Shown here piece by piece: positions 50,553 through 62,403 of a stretch of DNA of 64,000 nt; position 1 is the first letter of the stretch; every line of letters begins with the position of its first letter. Origin of the DNA: Tamarix chinensis (lineage: Eukaryota; Streptophyta; Magnoliopsida; Caryophyllales; Tamaricaceae); contig CM060173.1 in NCBI GenBank assembly GCA_030549775.1, positions 7,476,501-7,540,500 on the forward strand, given 5' to 3'. A program made the translations under genes and the position numbers. The notes below the pieces were generated by a model. That model saw only the letters and a program-made list of their open reading frames with translations. It ran no database searches and had not been told where the DNA came from.

Positions 50553-51560
50553 GTGGTCAGTTCTAGCACAAGTGATGATTCTAGTGATTCCAACTCCCCA
50601 CCAAGTGATTCCCTATGTGGTAGAGGAAGGAGACATGAAAGGAGAGATCCTTTTCATAACATCAAAGCTAAAGTGTCCAAATTTGAAGGATCACTTAATC
50701 TAAGAATTCTTAGAGTGGGAGTTGATGTACTATAAGATTTTTGAAGAAAAATTCTATGATGATGAGTAGAGCTTTAGGGTTGCAATCCTTAAGCTCAAGG
50801 GACATGTCCCCTTGTGGTAGGAAAGCCATATTTACCAAAGGAGAAAGAATGGGAAGTATAAGGTGAAATCTTGGTCGAAGATGAAGAAAAATTTTAGGGA
50901 AAAGTTTTTACCCTCATTCTACACTCAAGACCTCTACAACAAAATGTCCTCCTTGAGGTAAGGGTTAATGAATATTGAAGAATATATCATGGAGTTTGAG
51001 TGGTTGAAGATGACGTTAGAGTTGGATGAAGTAGAGGAGCACATAATGTCATGTTTCCTTGGAGGATTAAGGAGTGACATTACATGTAAGGTGGAGTTGC
51101 ACAAGTACTAAACCTTAGATGAGCCTTTTTATCTAGCCACTAAGTTAGATAAGCATAAGAAGGATAAGAGAGGACTAAAGTTTCCTCAAGAAAAGTTTAC
51201 GGCTAACACTTACAAAGAAGCCCCCTCATCATCCAAGCCATCCCCTCTCATTCAAAATGTTGATGTAAAGGATAAAGGGAAAGGTGTTAGGTATGAACCT
51301 AACAAACCAAAGGTCATGAGGTGCTTCAAGTGTCAATATCTAGCGCACTATCAAAACGAGTGTCCCAACAAAAGAGTTATGACTCATTTGGACTTAGAGG
51401 AGGCAACTCATCAGGAGAAAATGGAAGAGACCAAATCGGTCCATAAGGAAGAGGAAGAGGAAGAGGAGGAGAAAGAAGAGGTATCCGCAGATGTAGGAGA
51501 AGCCCTAATGGTGAGAAGGGTGTTGTACACCAAGGAATTTGTGAAGGAGGAGACATGACA
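50553..51560 (+). pseudogene. Gypsy gag remnant with zinc knuckle
   Basis: Gag packages the element RNA. An N-terminal Ser/Asp-rich frame (50553-50735) with FEG motif is followed, through stops and shifts, by the typical gag core: KSWSKMKKNFREKFLPSFY at 50862-50920, a NIEEYIMEFEWL-like block (50975-51005), a FLGGL block (51057) and a VELHKY block with a stop (51092). The zinc knuckle CFKCQYLAHYQNEC (51322-51363) keeps the CX2CX4HX4C spacing, and is followed by a Glu-rich run (51446-51480). At least three stop codons break it. Confidence 0.85.
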
Positions 51561-53215
51561 AGATAACATATTTCAAACCAAATGCACGATCTTTAGTAAG
51601 GTATGTTCCCTTATTATTAATGAAGGTAGTTGTGCTAATGTATCCTCTTACACACTTGTGAAGAAACTTAACTTGCCTACCACTCAATATGCCAAACCAT
51701 ATAAGCTACAATAGCTTAATAATGGAAGCATGGTTGAAGTGACCAAGCAAGTTGTAGTTCCTATTTCCATTGGATAAACCTACCAAGATAATATGGTATG
51801 TGATGTGGTTTCTGGTGCATGTTAGTGTGTGCTAGTGCGATTTTAGGCAAGAGTTAATAGGGTGATGTTAATAGAGTAAACATAGTACATCTCATGCAAG
51901 TATACATAGTCGCCCTAAATTGTAAAGATCTAAGAGGATATTGATCCCATAGGGACTAAGAGAAGTGAATGATGCTAGCTAATGTTGAGTATCCTATGAA
52001 GCTAATGATTTAATGAAATGCTAATATGGTGATTTTGACAGTATAAGAATTAATTAAGTACGTAGAGAGTTAACAGATTCAATGTAAGATAGATATGAGG
52101 GAAATATAGAGGTAGAGCCAAGAGTAGAGTTGTTATCTCTAAACGTGTGTACCTTATGATAATTCATAGTATGTTAATCTCAATGGATATTAATCCTCCT
52201 AATATTATTAGGCATTAACCCTAGTAATGTCACACAATAAGGGTTGAAGGATTAATGACAGGGTTTCTTCACCTCTCAATGCCAACCCTATCACCCTTTT
52301 TCATCGTAGGTTGTGTAAACTGTCTAGTTGATGTAGAATTTGGTTAGGTGCCTAATGTGGCCAATATTCAACACTCAGAAAATTTTAGCTTAATAAAATA
52401 AAATATCATTAAAGTCAATAGGACTAGAAAATGTACATCCATGCTAATAGGACAAGGATTCCCTAGCTCTGTAATGGTTGGTTGCACCTAGACATCAAGC
52501 ACTTGTACCTTGTTATTAGATGGTAGTGTCCTATAGTGGTTCCCGGATGAATGCTACTAGATTCAAAAAATGCATGCTTGCTACTTTTGTCAGCATGCAA
52601 GCTAGTGATGATGACTTGGGTGATAACTCTTGTGGTCTTAGTAGGGTAAGAGATGCACTAAGACGTTAGGGAGTTTCCATTCTTGCACATATCTTAAAAT
52701 TAGATAAGTGAACGCATTAAGCCTATGATCAGTTATAAAAGTAGGGAATGCTGTGAGTTAATAAGATAAGGGAGCTATTTTTAGGTTAAACTCATGTGAT
52801 TCATGCAAGATCTTAAAAGGTGGAAAAATCATATAGAACTACACCCTATGACTCCTTTATGTGAAAAAATCATGAAATAAATGATGTTCGCAGGGTCCTT
52901 TAATTAGCTCTAATACACTCATAACAATTCCCATAGAAGCTTGCCATCTATTGCTAGAAATTCCTTGGCAATATGATAGGCATGTGAAACGGGATGGTAG
53001 AAGGAACACTTATTGTTTGAAATTTTCCCAAAAGAATATTGTACTCACATCCCTTAGTCCCCATTCCTCACTTGTTAGGGAGGAACCCAAAAAAAAAGCC
53101 TTGTTTTTAGATAGCAAGGGAATAGACAAGGTGTTAGCCAAGGGGAAGGTTATATATATTTTTTTATTGTTGCTTAAAGATAATGAAGGAAGTGGAGGAA
53201 GTGACCTATAGGTCA
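51561..53215 (+). pseudogene. Gypsy protease remnant, split by insertion
   Basis: Retropepsin-like region in two parts. The left part (51561-51812) reads QTKCTIFSKVCSLIINEGSC, then TLVKKLNLPT, with NEGSC where the family has the catalytic Asp (DGGSC-like), so the active-site Asp is Asn. The right part (52927-53215) resumes with PMEACHLLLEIPWQYDRHVK, the end of the protease domain and linker. Between them lies the 51813-52926 insertion. Confidence 0.8.
51813..52926. mobile_element. 1.1-kb TG..CA insertion, probable solo LTR
   Basis: Starts TGGTGCATGTTAG and ends CATAACA. The flanks are GTTTC (51808-51812) and ATTCC (52927-52931), each one change away from GTTCC, the sequence expected at the unbroken protease site (GTG GTT CCC ATA). 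That pattern fits a 5-bp target duplication with one mutation on each side. No coding region inside. Its family is not otherwise present in the window. Confidence 0.7.
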
Positions 53216-53219
53216 AACC

Positions 53220-53940
53220 TTTACTTGGAGAGTTTGGGGATATCTTCCCAAATGATCTACTTAGTCAGCTGCCCCTTTAAGGGGAATTGAGCACCAAATC
53301 ACCTGGTCCCCTAGTGCTACATTTTCAAACAAGCCCGTATATAGGTGTAATTCTAAGGAGGCTAGGGAGTTACAAATGCAAGTTGATGATTTATTACAAA
53401 AAGGGTTCATTAGAGAATCCTTTAACCCTTATGCGCTACTACCCTTGATAGTAGAGCTATCAACAACATCACCATCAAGTATAGGTGTTCTATACCTAGA
53501 CTTGATGACATGTTGGATTGCTTACATGGCGCTTGTGTATTCTCAAAAATTAATTTGAGGAGCTGATACTACTAGATTAGAGTGAAGGAGGGAGATGAAT
53601 GGAAGAGCACCTCCAAGACTAAGGAAGGATTATAAGAATGGATGGTGATGCTTTTTAGTCTCTCAAATGCTCACATCACCTTCATGAGGCTCATGGATGA
53701 ATTCCTTAGTCCCTTTATCACTAAATTTGTTATTTCGTACTTTGATGATATACTTGTGTACTCCTCTAGTAGTGAAGATGTAAAGCATTTAAGGCGTGTA
53801 TTTTTGACCCTTAGGAATAACAAGTTGCATGGAAAGTTAGAGAAGTGTGACTTTTTTGTACCAAAAAGTACCTTCCTAGAGTTTGTAGTATCTAAGGATG
53901 GTATTCCAATGGATGAGTCAAGGTGGAGGCAATAAGATTG
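53220..53940 (+). pseudogene. Gypsy reverse transcriptase remnant
   Basis: Begins with EFGDIFPNDL-like sequence (53229), then QVDDLLQKGFIRES (53379), PRLDDML in a shifted frame (53495), KINLRS where the family has KIDLRSGYHQIR (first catalytic Asp changed to Asn, 53545), VKEGDEWK (53583), and a 97-codon frame (53642-53935) with LSNAHITFMRLMDEF and YFDDILVYSS, keeping the other two catalytic Asp residues. Frame changes and stops break it. The FLEFVVSKDGI block (53875) closes the domain. Confidence 0.88.
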
Positions 53941-53984
53941 TAGCCTACACCTACATCCATTAACCACATTTGATTCTTTCATGG

Positions 53985-54540
53985 ACTTGCCTTATTCTAT
54001 AGGAGGTTTATAAAAGGATTTAACATTCTTTTAGCCCCTCTCAATAAGTGTCACAATAAGGAAGAATTCAAGTGGAAACCTATAGCCTAAAAATCATTTG
54101 AGGTGATCAAGGGCAAGTTAAGCGAGGCCCCCATCTTGAGGCTACTAGATTTTGGGAGAGTTTGTTAAGTTGAATGTGATGCAAGTAGAGTTGGAATTGG
54201 AGTGGTCCTACTATAAGAAGGCAAGATGGTAGCCTATTTTAGTGAGAAACTAAATGGATCAATATCTAACTATAACCTGTATGATAAGAGTTTTATGCCA
54301 TTATTAGGCTCTAGATCATTGGTATCATTATCTAAGGCCTGCATAATTTGTATTACATAGCGATAATGAGTCTCTAAAGTATGTAAATAGGTAACATAAG
54401 CTCAACCCTAGGCATACTAGATGGATAGAGTATTTACAATCCTTCTCTTTTGTAGAAAAACATAAGAGTGGAAAAACCAATGCAGTAGTTGATGCCCTCT
54501 CTAGAAAGTATTATATGTTGTCCTTGTTAGAAACTTGAGT
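53985..54540 (+). pseudogene. Gypsy RNase H remnant
   Basis: Visible blocks are YRRFIKGFN..LAPLN (54003-54048), KGKLSEAPILRLLDFG (54110-54157), VECDASRVGIGVVL (54172-54210), MVAYFSEKLNGSISNY (54227-54275) and TNAVVDALSRKYY (54478-54515). The Asp of VECDAS and of VDALSRK are kept. Several stops and one compressed region near 54290-54400. Confidence 0.8.
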
Positions 54541-55735
54541 CTAAGGATTTGGATACTTGAAGGAGCTATACAAGGAGGATGAAGACTTTGCAAGCTACCT
54601 TGAAGACTGATACAAGCTTCGAAGTCCCTATGTCAAACAAGAAGGATTCCTCTTCAAGAATACCAAGCTTTGCATCCCGAAGAGTCCCATTTAAGAGATG
54701 TTGATAAGAGAATCATATGGAAGTGGGCTAGCTAGAAATTTTGGGACAACAAGACCTATGACATACTTTAGGGGCACTTTTATTAGCCTAAGATGATAAG
54801 TGATGTACATAGAGTCATAGCTATATGTGATACCTATCAAAAGTCCAAAAGTCACTTACACCAAGGACTCTGCACTCCATTACCTATCCCCCATCGACCT
54901 TGGGACCATATGAGTATGGAATTATTAGTGGATTTACTTAGAATTAAAAGGAAAAATAATGCCATTATGGTAGTGGTGGATAAGTTTTCTAAGATGGTTC
55001 ACTTCATCCCTTATCATAAGATGAATGATGCCTATTATATAGCTGATCTATTCTTTAAAAAAAATAGTAAGGTTATATAGTATTTCTAAGTCTATTGTCT
55101 AAGGTAAGGATACCAAGTTCCTTAACTATTTCTGGAAAACTTTTTGGAGGTTGGTTTGTACTAAAATTCTATTTAGCACCGTCTACCACCCACAAATGGA
55201 TGGCCAAATTGAAGTCACCAACCAGACCCTAGAAATTATCTTGCATAACTGCCTTAAGGATTGGGACCTTTAGCTTCATCATGCTAAATTTGCATATAAT
55301 AGACTCCCCCATCATATGCCATTTGCCTTTTGAGATCATGTATGGTGTCAAACATATCACTCCCATCAAGCTCATTCTGCTTCCGATCAAGGCTGAAAAA
55401 AAATTTTGAAGCCAAAGATATAATCGAAGCCTTAAAGATATTATGTGATCAAGTCAGAAAAAGAATCAAGAAGGTTAATGAAATAAATAAAAGGAAGGCT
55501 AACCAAAATCAAAGGGAACATAATTTTGAATGGGGATATATCATGTGGCTACATCTTAGAAATGAAAGGTTTCCCTCTAAGAAAAAATAAGCTTATGCCA
55601 AGAAGTGATCGATTATTTAAGGTTCTTGAGAATATTAGAAATAATGCTTATCATCTTGATACCACCAGACATGGAAAATATATCAAACACATTTTATGTG
55701 GTCGATCTATTTTCTTAACTTCACAATGAGCCCTA
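54541..55735 (+). pseudogene. Gypsy integrase remnant
   Basis: Integrase inserts the cDNA into the genome. 54793-55080 holds CDTYQKSKSHLHQGLCTPLP, PWDHMSMELLVDLL (with Glu where the family has SMD), VVVDKFSKMVHFIPYHKM and DAYYIADLFFKK. Blocks KFLNYFWKTFW (55118) and HPQMDGQIEV (55191) survive in other frames. The C-terminal part (55430-55715) has NEINKRKANQ, WLHLRNERFPSKKK and, after a frameshift, NKLMPRSDRLFKVLENI and NAYHLDTT. No chromodomain follows before the 3' LTR. Confidence 0.85.
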
Positions 55736-55756
55736 TACAGATGAGGAGGAAACCTC

Positions 55757-55768
55757 CCAAGATAGGGA
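55757..55768 (+). other. polypurine tract relic
   Basis: A short purine-rich run (AAGATAGGGAGG) lies directly before the 3' LTR, where plus-strand DNA synthesis would start. Confidence 0.5.
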
Positions 55769-56623
55769 GGATGAAGCAGGAGCATCTCATAATAATATAT
55801 CACTTACTAATTTTTCTAAGTTAAGGGATCACAAAATACTTTTAACTTGGATAAAATTAATTAGCTAAATATGAGAAAATAAGTGGGCATACCCACCCGT
55901 GCACTAACCATGCATGCATAGTGATATGTCTAGCCCAAGCATAACGAATTATGGTGGCATATACAACCCAAGGCTAGCCAACTATGGGGGCACATCAAGA
56001 CTCAGGCCAACCAACTATTTTATTGTTGTTGCCAAGTATTATGCCACCTAAGAAGCTAAGTTAGCCCTAAATAATAATAATAATAATAACAAAAAGGAAG
56101 AAAAGTGAATGGTGGAGTAGGTGAGGAAAGTCAGCCAAGTCAAATCAGAAAGTGTTGTATGATGATTGATTGATTAAATATGGAAAGTGAGTGATTGATT
56201 GTACTTTGATAAATCGACATGTGTGGTCAACCATATGGAGGTATAGGTGTCTAAAATCATGACTTAACATCCTCCATGTGTTGAACCTAATATAGTTACA
56301 ATTCAACTCCTTGCTAACTTATATTAGGTAACTAGATGGGTTGGGATGTAGCTAAGTAGGTAAAGGGAAGGGTAGAATGGAATTTTTGTACAAATGGATG
56401 CCACTATAAATATGGATAGAATCAACCTAATAGGACACACTACCCCCTTAAATTAAAATTAGGTTTTCAAAGCTCCCTTATTCCCTCTCTTTAAATTTGA
56501 GTGAAAACTTTATTTTGAGTGTATAATCTCACAATTTTTATCTCAAGTGTTAAAACCTTAAGTGTTAGTTGTGAGTATTTAATCTTTGGCTCTACCTTAG
56601 ATCAAATACTATCCTACTTCTCA
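55769..56623 (+). repeat. 3' LTR of the Gypsy element, TATA box kept
   Basis: Parallel to the 5' LTR with scattered changes. Contains CTATAAATATGG at 56404-56415, absent from the 5' LTR through deletion. A short AAT tract (56070-56090) is specific to this copy. Confidence 0.8.
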
Positions 56624-56789
56624 TCTCTTCTCTCTTTTAACTTTTGGTGGTCAATTATCCTATAAGCCACCATCTTCCATTAAGTACTTGCCAACTTATT
56701 TAGCATATGTATCAAATTTCTCCCATCATAAAAAAAAAAATCAAATTTTTATAATGAAAATTGAAATTTATTAGATTTTTAAAATTCTA

Positions 56790-57640
56790 CTAAAGGTTAT
56801 CCTAAAACAAATTTTATATCTAAAGATTTTTTTTTTGAAATTAAAGTACATAGTTTGAGATTAATTTTATATCAATTTAATAATGATTTTTGTATTATAA
56901 TATTTTCCCTATTACTATTATATATATACTACAAACCAAACTTGGTACAACATAAATCGTAATAGTAGAGAATTTATAGATTTTCGTGGAAGTTGGCTAC
57001 ACGACCAACTTGAATTCTAGATAAATTTCTAGAATTCAGGTACCTATTTTGAGATAAATAAAATTAATTTAATGATAATTTTATTATTATAATATTTTTT
57101 CCTAATGCTATTACATGTATAATAAAATATAAACTTGGTAGATTAATTATCAAATCCTAGAAATTTTTTAGAATTTTGTTGAATTCTAGATAATTTTATT
57201 AAACTCAAGTACCTGATTTGGGATAAAATTTAGATCAATTTAATGATGATTTTAATGTTGTAATAATTTTTCTAATATTACTACGTGTATACTAAAAACT
57301 TGATAGATTAATTATCAGAATCCTAAATAATTATTTGAATTATGTTGAAACAACTTGAATTCTAGACCATTCTCTCAAACTCAAGTGCATAGTTTGAGAT
57401 AAAAGTTAGATTAATTTAATAATGACTTTATTGTTATAATATTTTTTCTAATACTAATACATGCATACAACAAATATAAAGTTGATAGCTTTATTATCAA
57501 AATAGTGTAAAATTTTTAGAATTCCGCTAAAGCTGGTCATACGGTCAACTTCAATTCTAAATTTTTTTTCTAAAATTTAATTACTAGATTTGGGGTAAAT
57601 TTTAGATTAATTTATTGATGATTTGAATGTTATAATATGA
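56790..57640. repeat. satellite-like tandem array, five units of 170-205 bases
   Basis: The phrase CAACTTGAATTCTAGA or a close form recurs at about 56801 (weak), 57006, 57176, 57351 and 57546. Each unit also carries TTTGAGATAAA, AATTTAATGATGATTTT, TAATATTTTTTCTAAT.CTA and GATAGATTAATTATCA-type phrases in the same order. Units have diverged. Length is in the range of plant satellite monomers. Confidence 0.82.
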
Positions 57641-57649
57641 TTTATTTAT

Positions 57650-58330
57650 TAAAAGTATAATAAATCATTAATATTAATCATAAATATTATCATTAATAAT
57701 GAAGATAATAATAAAAAATAATATATTTTAATTTTATGAAAGTTATAATAATAATAATATAATATAATATAAATATATAAATAAAATTATAACAATTTTG
57801 GAAAAATAATAATATGTATTGTTATTACTTAATAATAGTAATAATGGAAATAATAATATTTAGTATTTATTTATTGCTATTGATAAAATAAATACAAACT
57901 ATAAAAACATTAATAATGTAAAATATTATTCTTATTATTATTGATTATTATAGAAATTATTCTTACTTTTCATATATGTTTCTCATATCTTCTTACTAAT
58001 CACTATATTTGTATTATTAATATTAATTATCATTATTAATTAGCATAATTACTTTTATTATGATAATTGTCATCACTATTATTATTATTATTATTAATCA
58101 TCATTATTGATTATTATTTTCATAGTTATTAAGAATTATCATTTATAATAACTATTATTATTGCTAGTTTTTATAATTATTCCTATTCGTTATTGTTACA
58201 GTTATTACCAAATTAATTTATTCTAACCATTCAAAAATAGTTATTAAAATATCCATATTGTTTTACTTTTTATATGAAATGATTAATAATATTTTTGATA
58301 ATATATGTGTTAATATTATCATCATTATTA
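57650..58330. repeat. imperfect AAT/ATT-rich tract
   Basis: Low-complexity ATTATTAAT sequence with short pure runs (for example 58078-58093). No gene. Confidence 0.8.
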
Positions 58331-59204
58331 GAAAATTAAAAAATGTAGAGAGAAACATCCTGAGCAGTGCCATTGGATGTCATGAAAAGAGGGTTACAGT
58401 GTTCGTAATGTATATGGTTAATCAATAGTTATTAAAGTATCAAGTGGGTTGAGACATGTAAATTTAAGCTTAGAAACTTATTTCTGAAAGTAAAAATAAT
58501 AGGTCCTCCATGCGCAGAAGGATTTCCGGCTATTGATAGTAATATTGTGCTAAGGAATCTGACTAATAGTCCTTAAGAATTTGAAGCAGCCAAGTTAAGT
58601 TGAGAATATCCAAACATATATAGATCCAAACAGACATGAAGGCTCAAAATAAAGCATAACTTGAACCTAAAACACGCATATGAAGAATGCATACGTAATG
58701 TAGAATCAATTAAAAAAAGTATATTATATTTCTACATTAGTTTTTACCTTTTTCTCTTACATTATCCCCAAAGTATTGCATTAATGTAACTTTCTAAGAT
58801 AAATTATCGCTACTAGCTTTGCTAATCACTCTCTAAATCACCGTCTTTCTATCCACTGAACATTATATTACTAACTAGTTAAGAAACCATGTATCCATCT
58901 TACCATTTGCACACCTAATTTTCAAACCACCATTATTTTATTAAACCATAGCTCAGGCCATTTTTTATTATTGTCACTTTCCTTTAAAGATTAGACTGAA
59001 CAATAATACCAACAGATTATAGATAGCGAGGGAGAGACTCGGTGGAAAGAATGTTAAATTCAGCAAAATCAATGTAACATGGGATGCTTTGCAATTACTA
59101 GTCAGCCTTTCAGGAGTAATGCAGCTTAGATCCACTACTATCGCGAGATAAATGATACAAACATGAGAAGATAAACAGAGTCAAAACTTGAAGAATTAAT
59201 TTAT
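58330..59204. other. unrecognised sequence of normal complexity
   Basis: Less AT-rich and not low-complexity, unlike its surroundings. No frame above 60 codons, no domain and no repeat from elsewhere in the window. It could be old gene flank or intron, joined to the duplication at 59205. Confidence 0.4.
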
Positions 59205-59550
59205 GCCTAAAATTTTCTCTAAACTAGAATATTCATAGTAGAAAAAAAAAAAGGGAAAGAGAATGAAAGTTGGTTCACCGACAAAAGAAGAGGAGCCTAG
59301 TGTCATGGCAGCAACAATAGTTCTTTTGTTGGATTAATTTAAACAATTAGTAGCAAGAGGCTAGAAAAATTGGAAGAAATAGAGAGTGAATTAATCAGAG
59401 TAGTGGAAGTTGTATCAAAAAGTATGCCACCCCAACCTAAGCAACCATGAAGCTAACAACTGCTTGATAGAAATGGACGCCCAAGCCACGTAAATCAAAA
59501 AGAGGATAATAAGATCCATGTAAAAGACACCACCACTGTTTGAAATATAA
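59205..59550. repeat. dispersed duplication, copy 2 (partner at 48205)
   Basis: See the partner for shared phrases. On the minus strand this copy opens with a hydrophobic frame MDLIILFLIYVAWASISIKQ from about 59519, ending at a stop after GWHTF. Copy 1 has a stop within the matching region. This suggests a once-coding membrane segment, not a recognised family. Confidence 0.75.
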
Positions 59551-59639
59551 GAAGAAAAAAAATGAAAGAATGAAGGGGGAGTAAATCACAATCAAACAAA
59601 TAGAGAAAACATATCCCAATGGAAAGAACACGCCCATTT

Positions 59640-61450
59640 TTATTACTTAAAATTTTTATTTTTTTGAAGTATTAATTACTAAATTATTGGATGTTACTGC
59701 CACACCTATCATAAGTCTGGTTTCCTTACCTTTCTTATACTTTGTGCTAAGGATAAAATAAACTATAACTAAAGTAAAATAGAAAAAATATGAGACATTA
59801 CATAAATAAAAGTTGTGGATAATATACTCTATAAAAAATGGAAATCAAAATATCAAAGGAAATAAGAGCATGAAGAAAAACCAATTACATCAAGAATAGG
59901 TACCTAAAGGTACAACATCAATTTTTCTTAACTCTGAGACCCAAAAATCCACTACGAAAATGAGATCTTTTCTTAAGGACTTTATTCCTCGTCACTATAA
60001 TACAATAGGAGCCTCTCCATACCTTTCATGTAATCATATGAAAAAAAGAGTATTAGTATGACTTCCTCGTACTAAGGAAATCACTATACCTCATAAAAGC
60101 TAGCATACCCATGTTGCACATAATCACAAAAAATCCAAAAAGCATATTAAAGTATAAAGCATGTACCATAAGCACATGAAATAATTATGGGATAACATAT
60201 ATAACATCAAGTCTCAAGCTCGACAGTAAAACATACTAGCTTACTTCACATCATCTCAAAATATAATATACATATTTGATTAGTCAAATAGATTCCAAAC
60301 ACCAGGGTAGAGCACTGAGGCAACTATTGAATCAATATATCCAAATAAATTCCAAATACCAAGTTAGGGCACTGAGACTACTACTAAACTAGCAAATCTA
60401 AAAATATTATGAATATAAAGTTAGGGCATTGATGCAAATACAAAACCCACAAATCTAAAATATTTGCAAAAACCAAGGTGGGGCACTAAGGAAACTATTG
60501 AATTAGCACATCCAAATAAATTACTTTTACTTTCATGTACAATAGTTACTCCCATTTTTACTTACTTGATGGAGATACAATCAATCTAGGGATAATGAGG
60601 TACACTTGGTCATAATGGCACCTAAAGGTAGCATAATACCCTTACTCTTGAACATGGAGATGCAATAGTATGCTTGGTCATACTGACACACAAAGGAAAC
60701 ACATTATTCTACAACATTAATCACCTAATTTTTAACTATCGATACCTCCTTAGGGTCATAGGTTACCTATAGAATATAATAGAGCCTTACTGGGGTATAG
60801 TGGCACACTAGCAAACCAAATCAAATGAGAACCAACACCTCATCTCTAGGGTAGATAATCCTAGAGAACAAACACTACCAATTTGAGGTCTTTCACTTCA
60901 AGTATTAATATTTTGAGAGATGATCATAAATGTTAAAAACTACACAATAATTTTCATTTTCATAAGTAACCATTTCCCCCTTTTATTTCTAATTATAAAG
61001 CTCAATCCTAAGGTCATCAATATATGCCAAGCTAAGTCAACAATAAGGTTAACCTATCAAAAGTCTAATGCCATCCTAACATCTAATTATTCTCAACAGA
61101 TATATTAGCTCAAAATTACCAAAATACCTTTGAAAACCCTAATTTTGCCATTTTATTTACTTTTCATTCTAAACATTGTTATTACAATAATTTTTTCATG
61201 AAAAGGCTCAAAGACAATTAATATAATTATTTTATCATGTAGATAATCCTTTAGATCTAGCGATGGACTGTATTTTTCACTTTTCATACAATTAGTGGGT
61301 TACACCCACAAGATCCTATTCATGAGACTATTGCATATCACATATTACATACAGCATGGACGTACATATTGAAATCATAGTACATTATTTAAATAGGGAA
61401 ATTATCATTATGATATATGTGGGGAAATATCTCTAACCCTAGGTCATAAG
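59640..61450 (-). mobile_element. old LTR relic, minus orientation
   Basis: GGATGTTACTGCCACACCTA at 59690 and TTTGTGCTAAGGATAAA (59740) match the reversed end region of family A. Further right, the phrase CCAAATAAATTCCAAA(T/C)ACCA.G.TAG.GCACTGAGG recurs at about 60287, 60340, 60400 and 60470, an array in the place of the CCACCGG array. No promoter part is recognised. Confidence 0.45.
60280..60510. repeat. array of about four 60-base units (GGGCACTGAGG)
   Basis: Units contain AATCCAAATAAATTCCAAACACCAGG-like and GGCACTGAGGCAACTATTGAAT-like phrases, split here for length. Strongly diverged. Confidence 0.6.
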
Positions 61451-61456
61451 AATAGG

Positions 61457-62403
61457 TGTAATACCCCATTTTCAAAAAATCATAATAATTATAATTGGTA
61501 ATTATGTGTATTAGTTATAATAATTATTTTAAGGTATTTGTACTAAAAATATTATTAATATGTGTAATATTGTTATGAATTATTAGTTATAAAATTTTAT
61601 TAGGCTAAAATATGCTAGAGGACGCATATTAACATTTAAACCTAGTTTTGGGTCGTAACCTGTATCTATTTCATCAAATAAACCTATTTTGGTAACCGAA
61701 TTTTTTTTGGATACTTTACCCAGTTTTGTACCTAAATAAATTATCCCTACCCTATTCTATTTTCTTTCCCCACCTTACTCTCTCTATTTCGACACACCAC
61801 CCATGCGCCACCCTCACACCATACATGTCCCCTACCATACACGATTCCCTCTCCCTTGCTTTACTCTCCTCGTTTTGCTCCTCAGTTCCCTACACGCCAT
61901 CCTCTTCTTAACCCCTGCACCCCTTCATTTTGTATAAAAAATTAACCCACCGAAAAGCCCAAAAATCACCCCCACCAACGAGCCCAATTGAACTATATAT
62001 ACCTCCACCGACAAACATTTTCCACACCTAAAACCCAAGCACTGGAAGCCTTTTTTGCATCTCCCCCTAGGTGCAGCAAAACTCACAATTCCTTCACGCC
62101 AAGCTGTAGAAAAAGTCACCATTCCAACCCCCTATCTGCAGCAAAAATCACAAAAACCTGCCCCTACCCTTCGGCAAAATCCACCAAAACACCCACTACC
62201 AATGGAAACAACTACCGCACCATTTTCTTTCTTTTATTCCCTACCTTTGATGCAGAAAGAGCTTCTATTCCTACCCCTTAGCTGTAGCAAAAACACACCC
62301 ACCTTCAACCATAACAACCAAAACTCACCTGTGTGCTGCACCATTTTCCACTGTTGCTCACCCTCCCTTCTGCCAACTCCACCGATCCCATCCCCTCCTT
62401 TAG
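61457..62403 (+). mobile_element. 5' part of an LTR (TGTAATACCCC type), cut by LTR A6
   Basis: Starts TGTAATACCCCATTTTC at 61457. After AT-rich sequence comes a CT-rich stretch (61740-61925), a TATA motif (CTATATATACC, 61993) and a CT-rich leader with open Pro/Thr/Ser frames (61988-62408). This is the promoter half of an LTR with the same plan as family A but a different sequence. LTR A6 interrupts it at 62404. Confidence 0.65.
61993..62003 (+). promoter_or_regulatory. TATA box of the 61.5-kb LTR
   Basis: CTATATATACC lies between the CT-rich upstream stretch and the leader, as in the giant LTRs. Confidence 0.55.

Larger units (their letters stand above)
49219..56623 (+). mobile_element. Ty3/Gypsy LTR retrotransposon, decayed, two LTRs
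   Basis: Two similar LTRs enclose remnants in the order gag, protease, reverse transcriptase, RNase H, integrase, the Ty3/Gypsy order. The integrase C-terminal phrase LRNERFPSKKK and the FDD reverse transcriptase motif place it among plant Ty3/Gypsy elements, probably near the CRM/Reina-type chromoviruses, though no chromodomain is seen. Every gene has stops and shifts, so it cannot move by itself. A 1.1-kb insertion splits the protease. The LTRs have diverged visibly, which marks an old insertion. No clear 5-bp target duplication was found, and the 3' limit is uncertain by some tens of bases. Confidence 0.9.
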
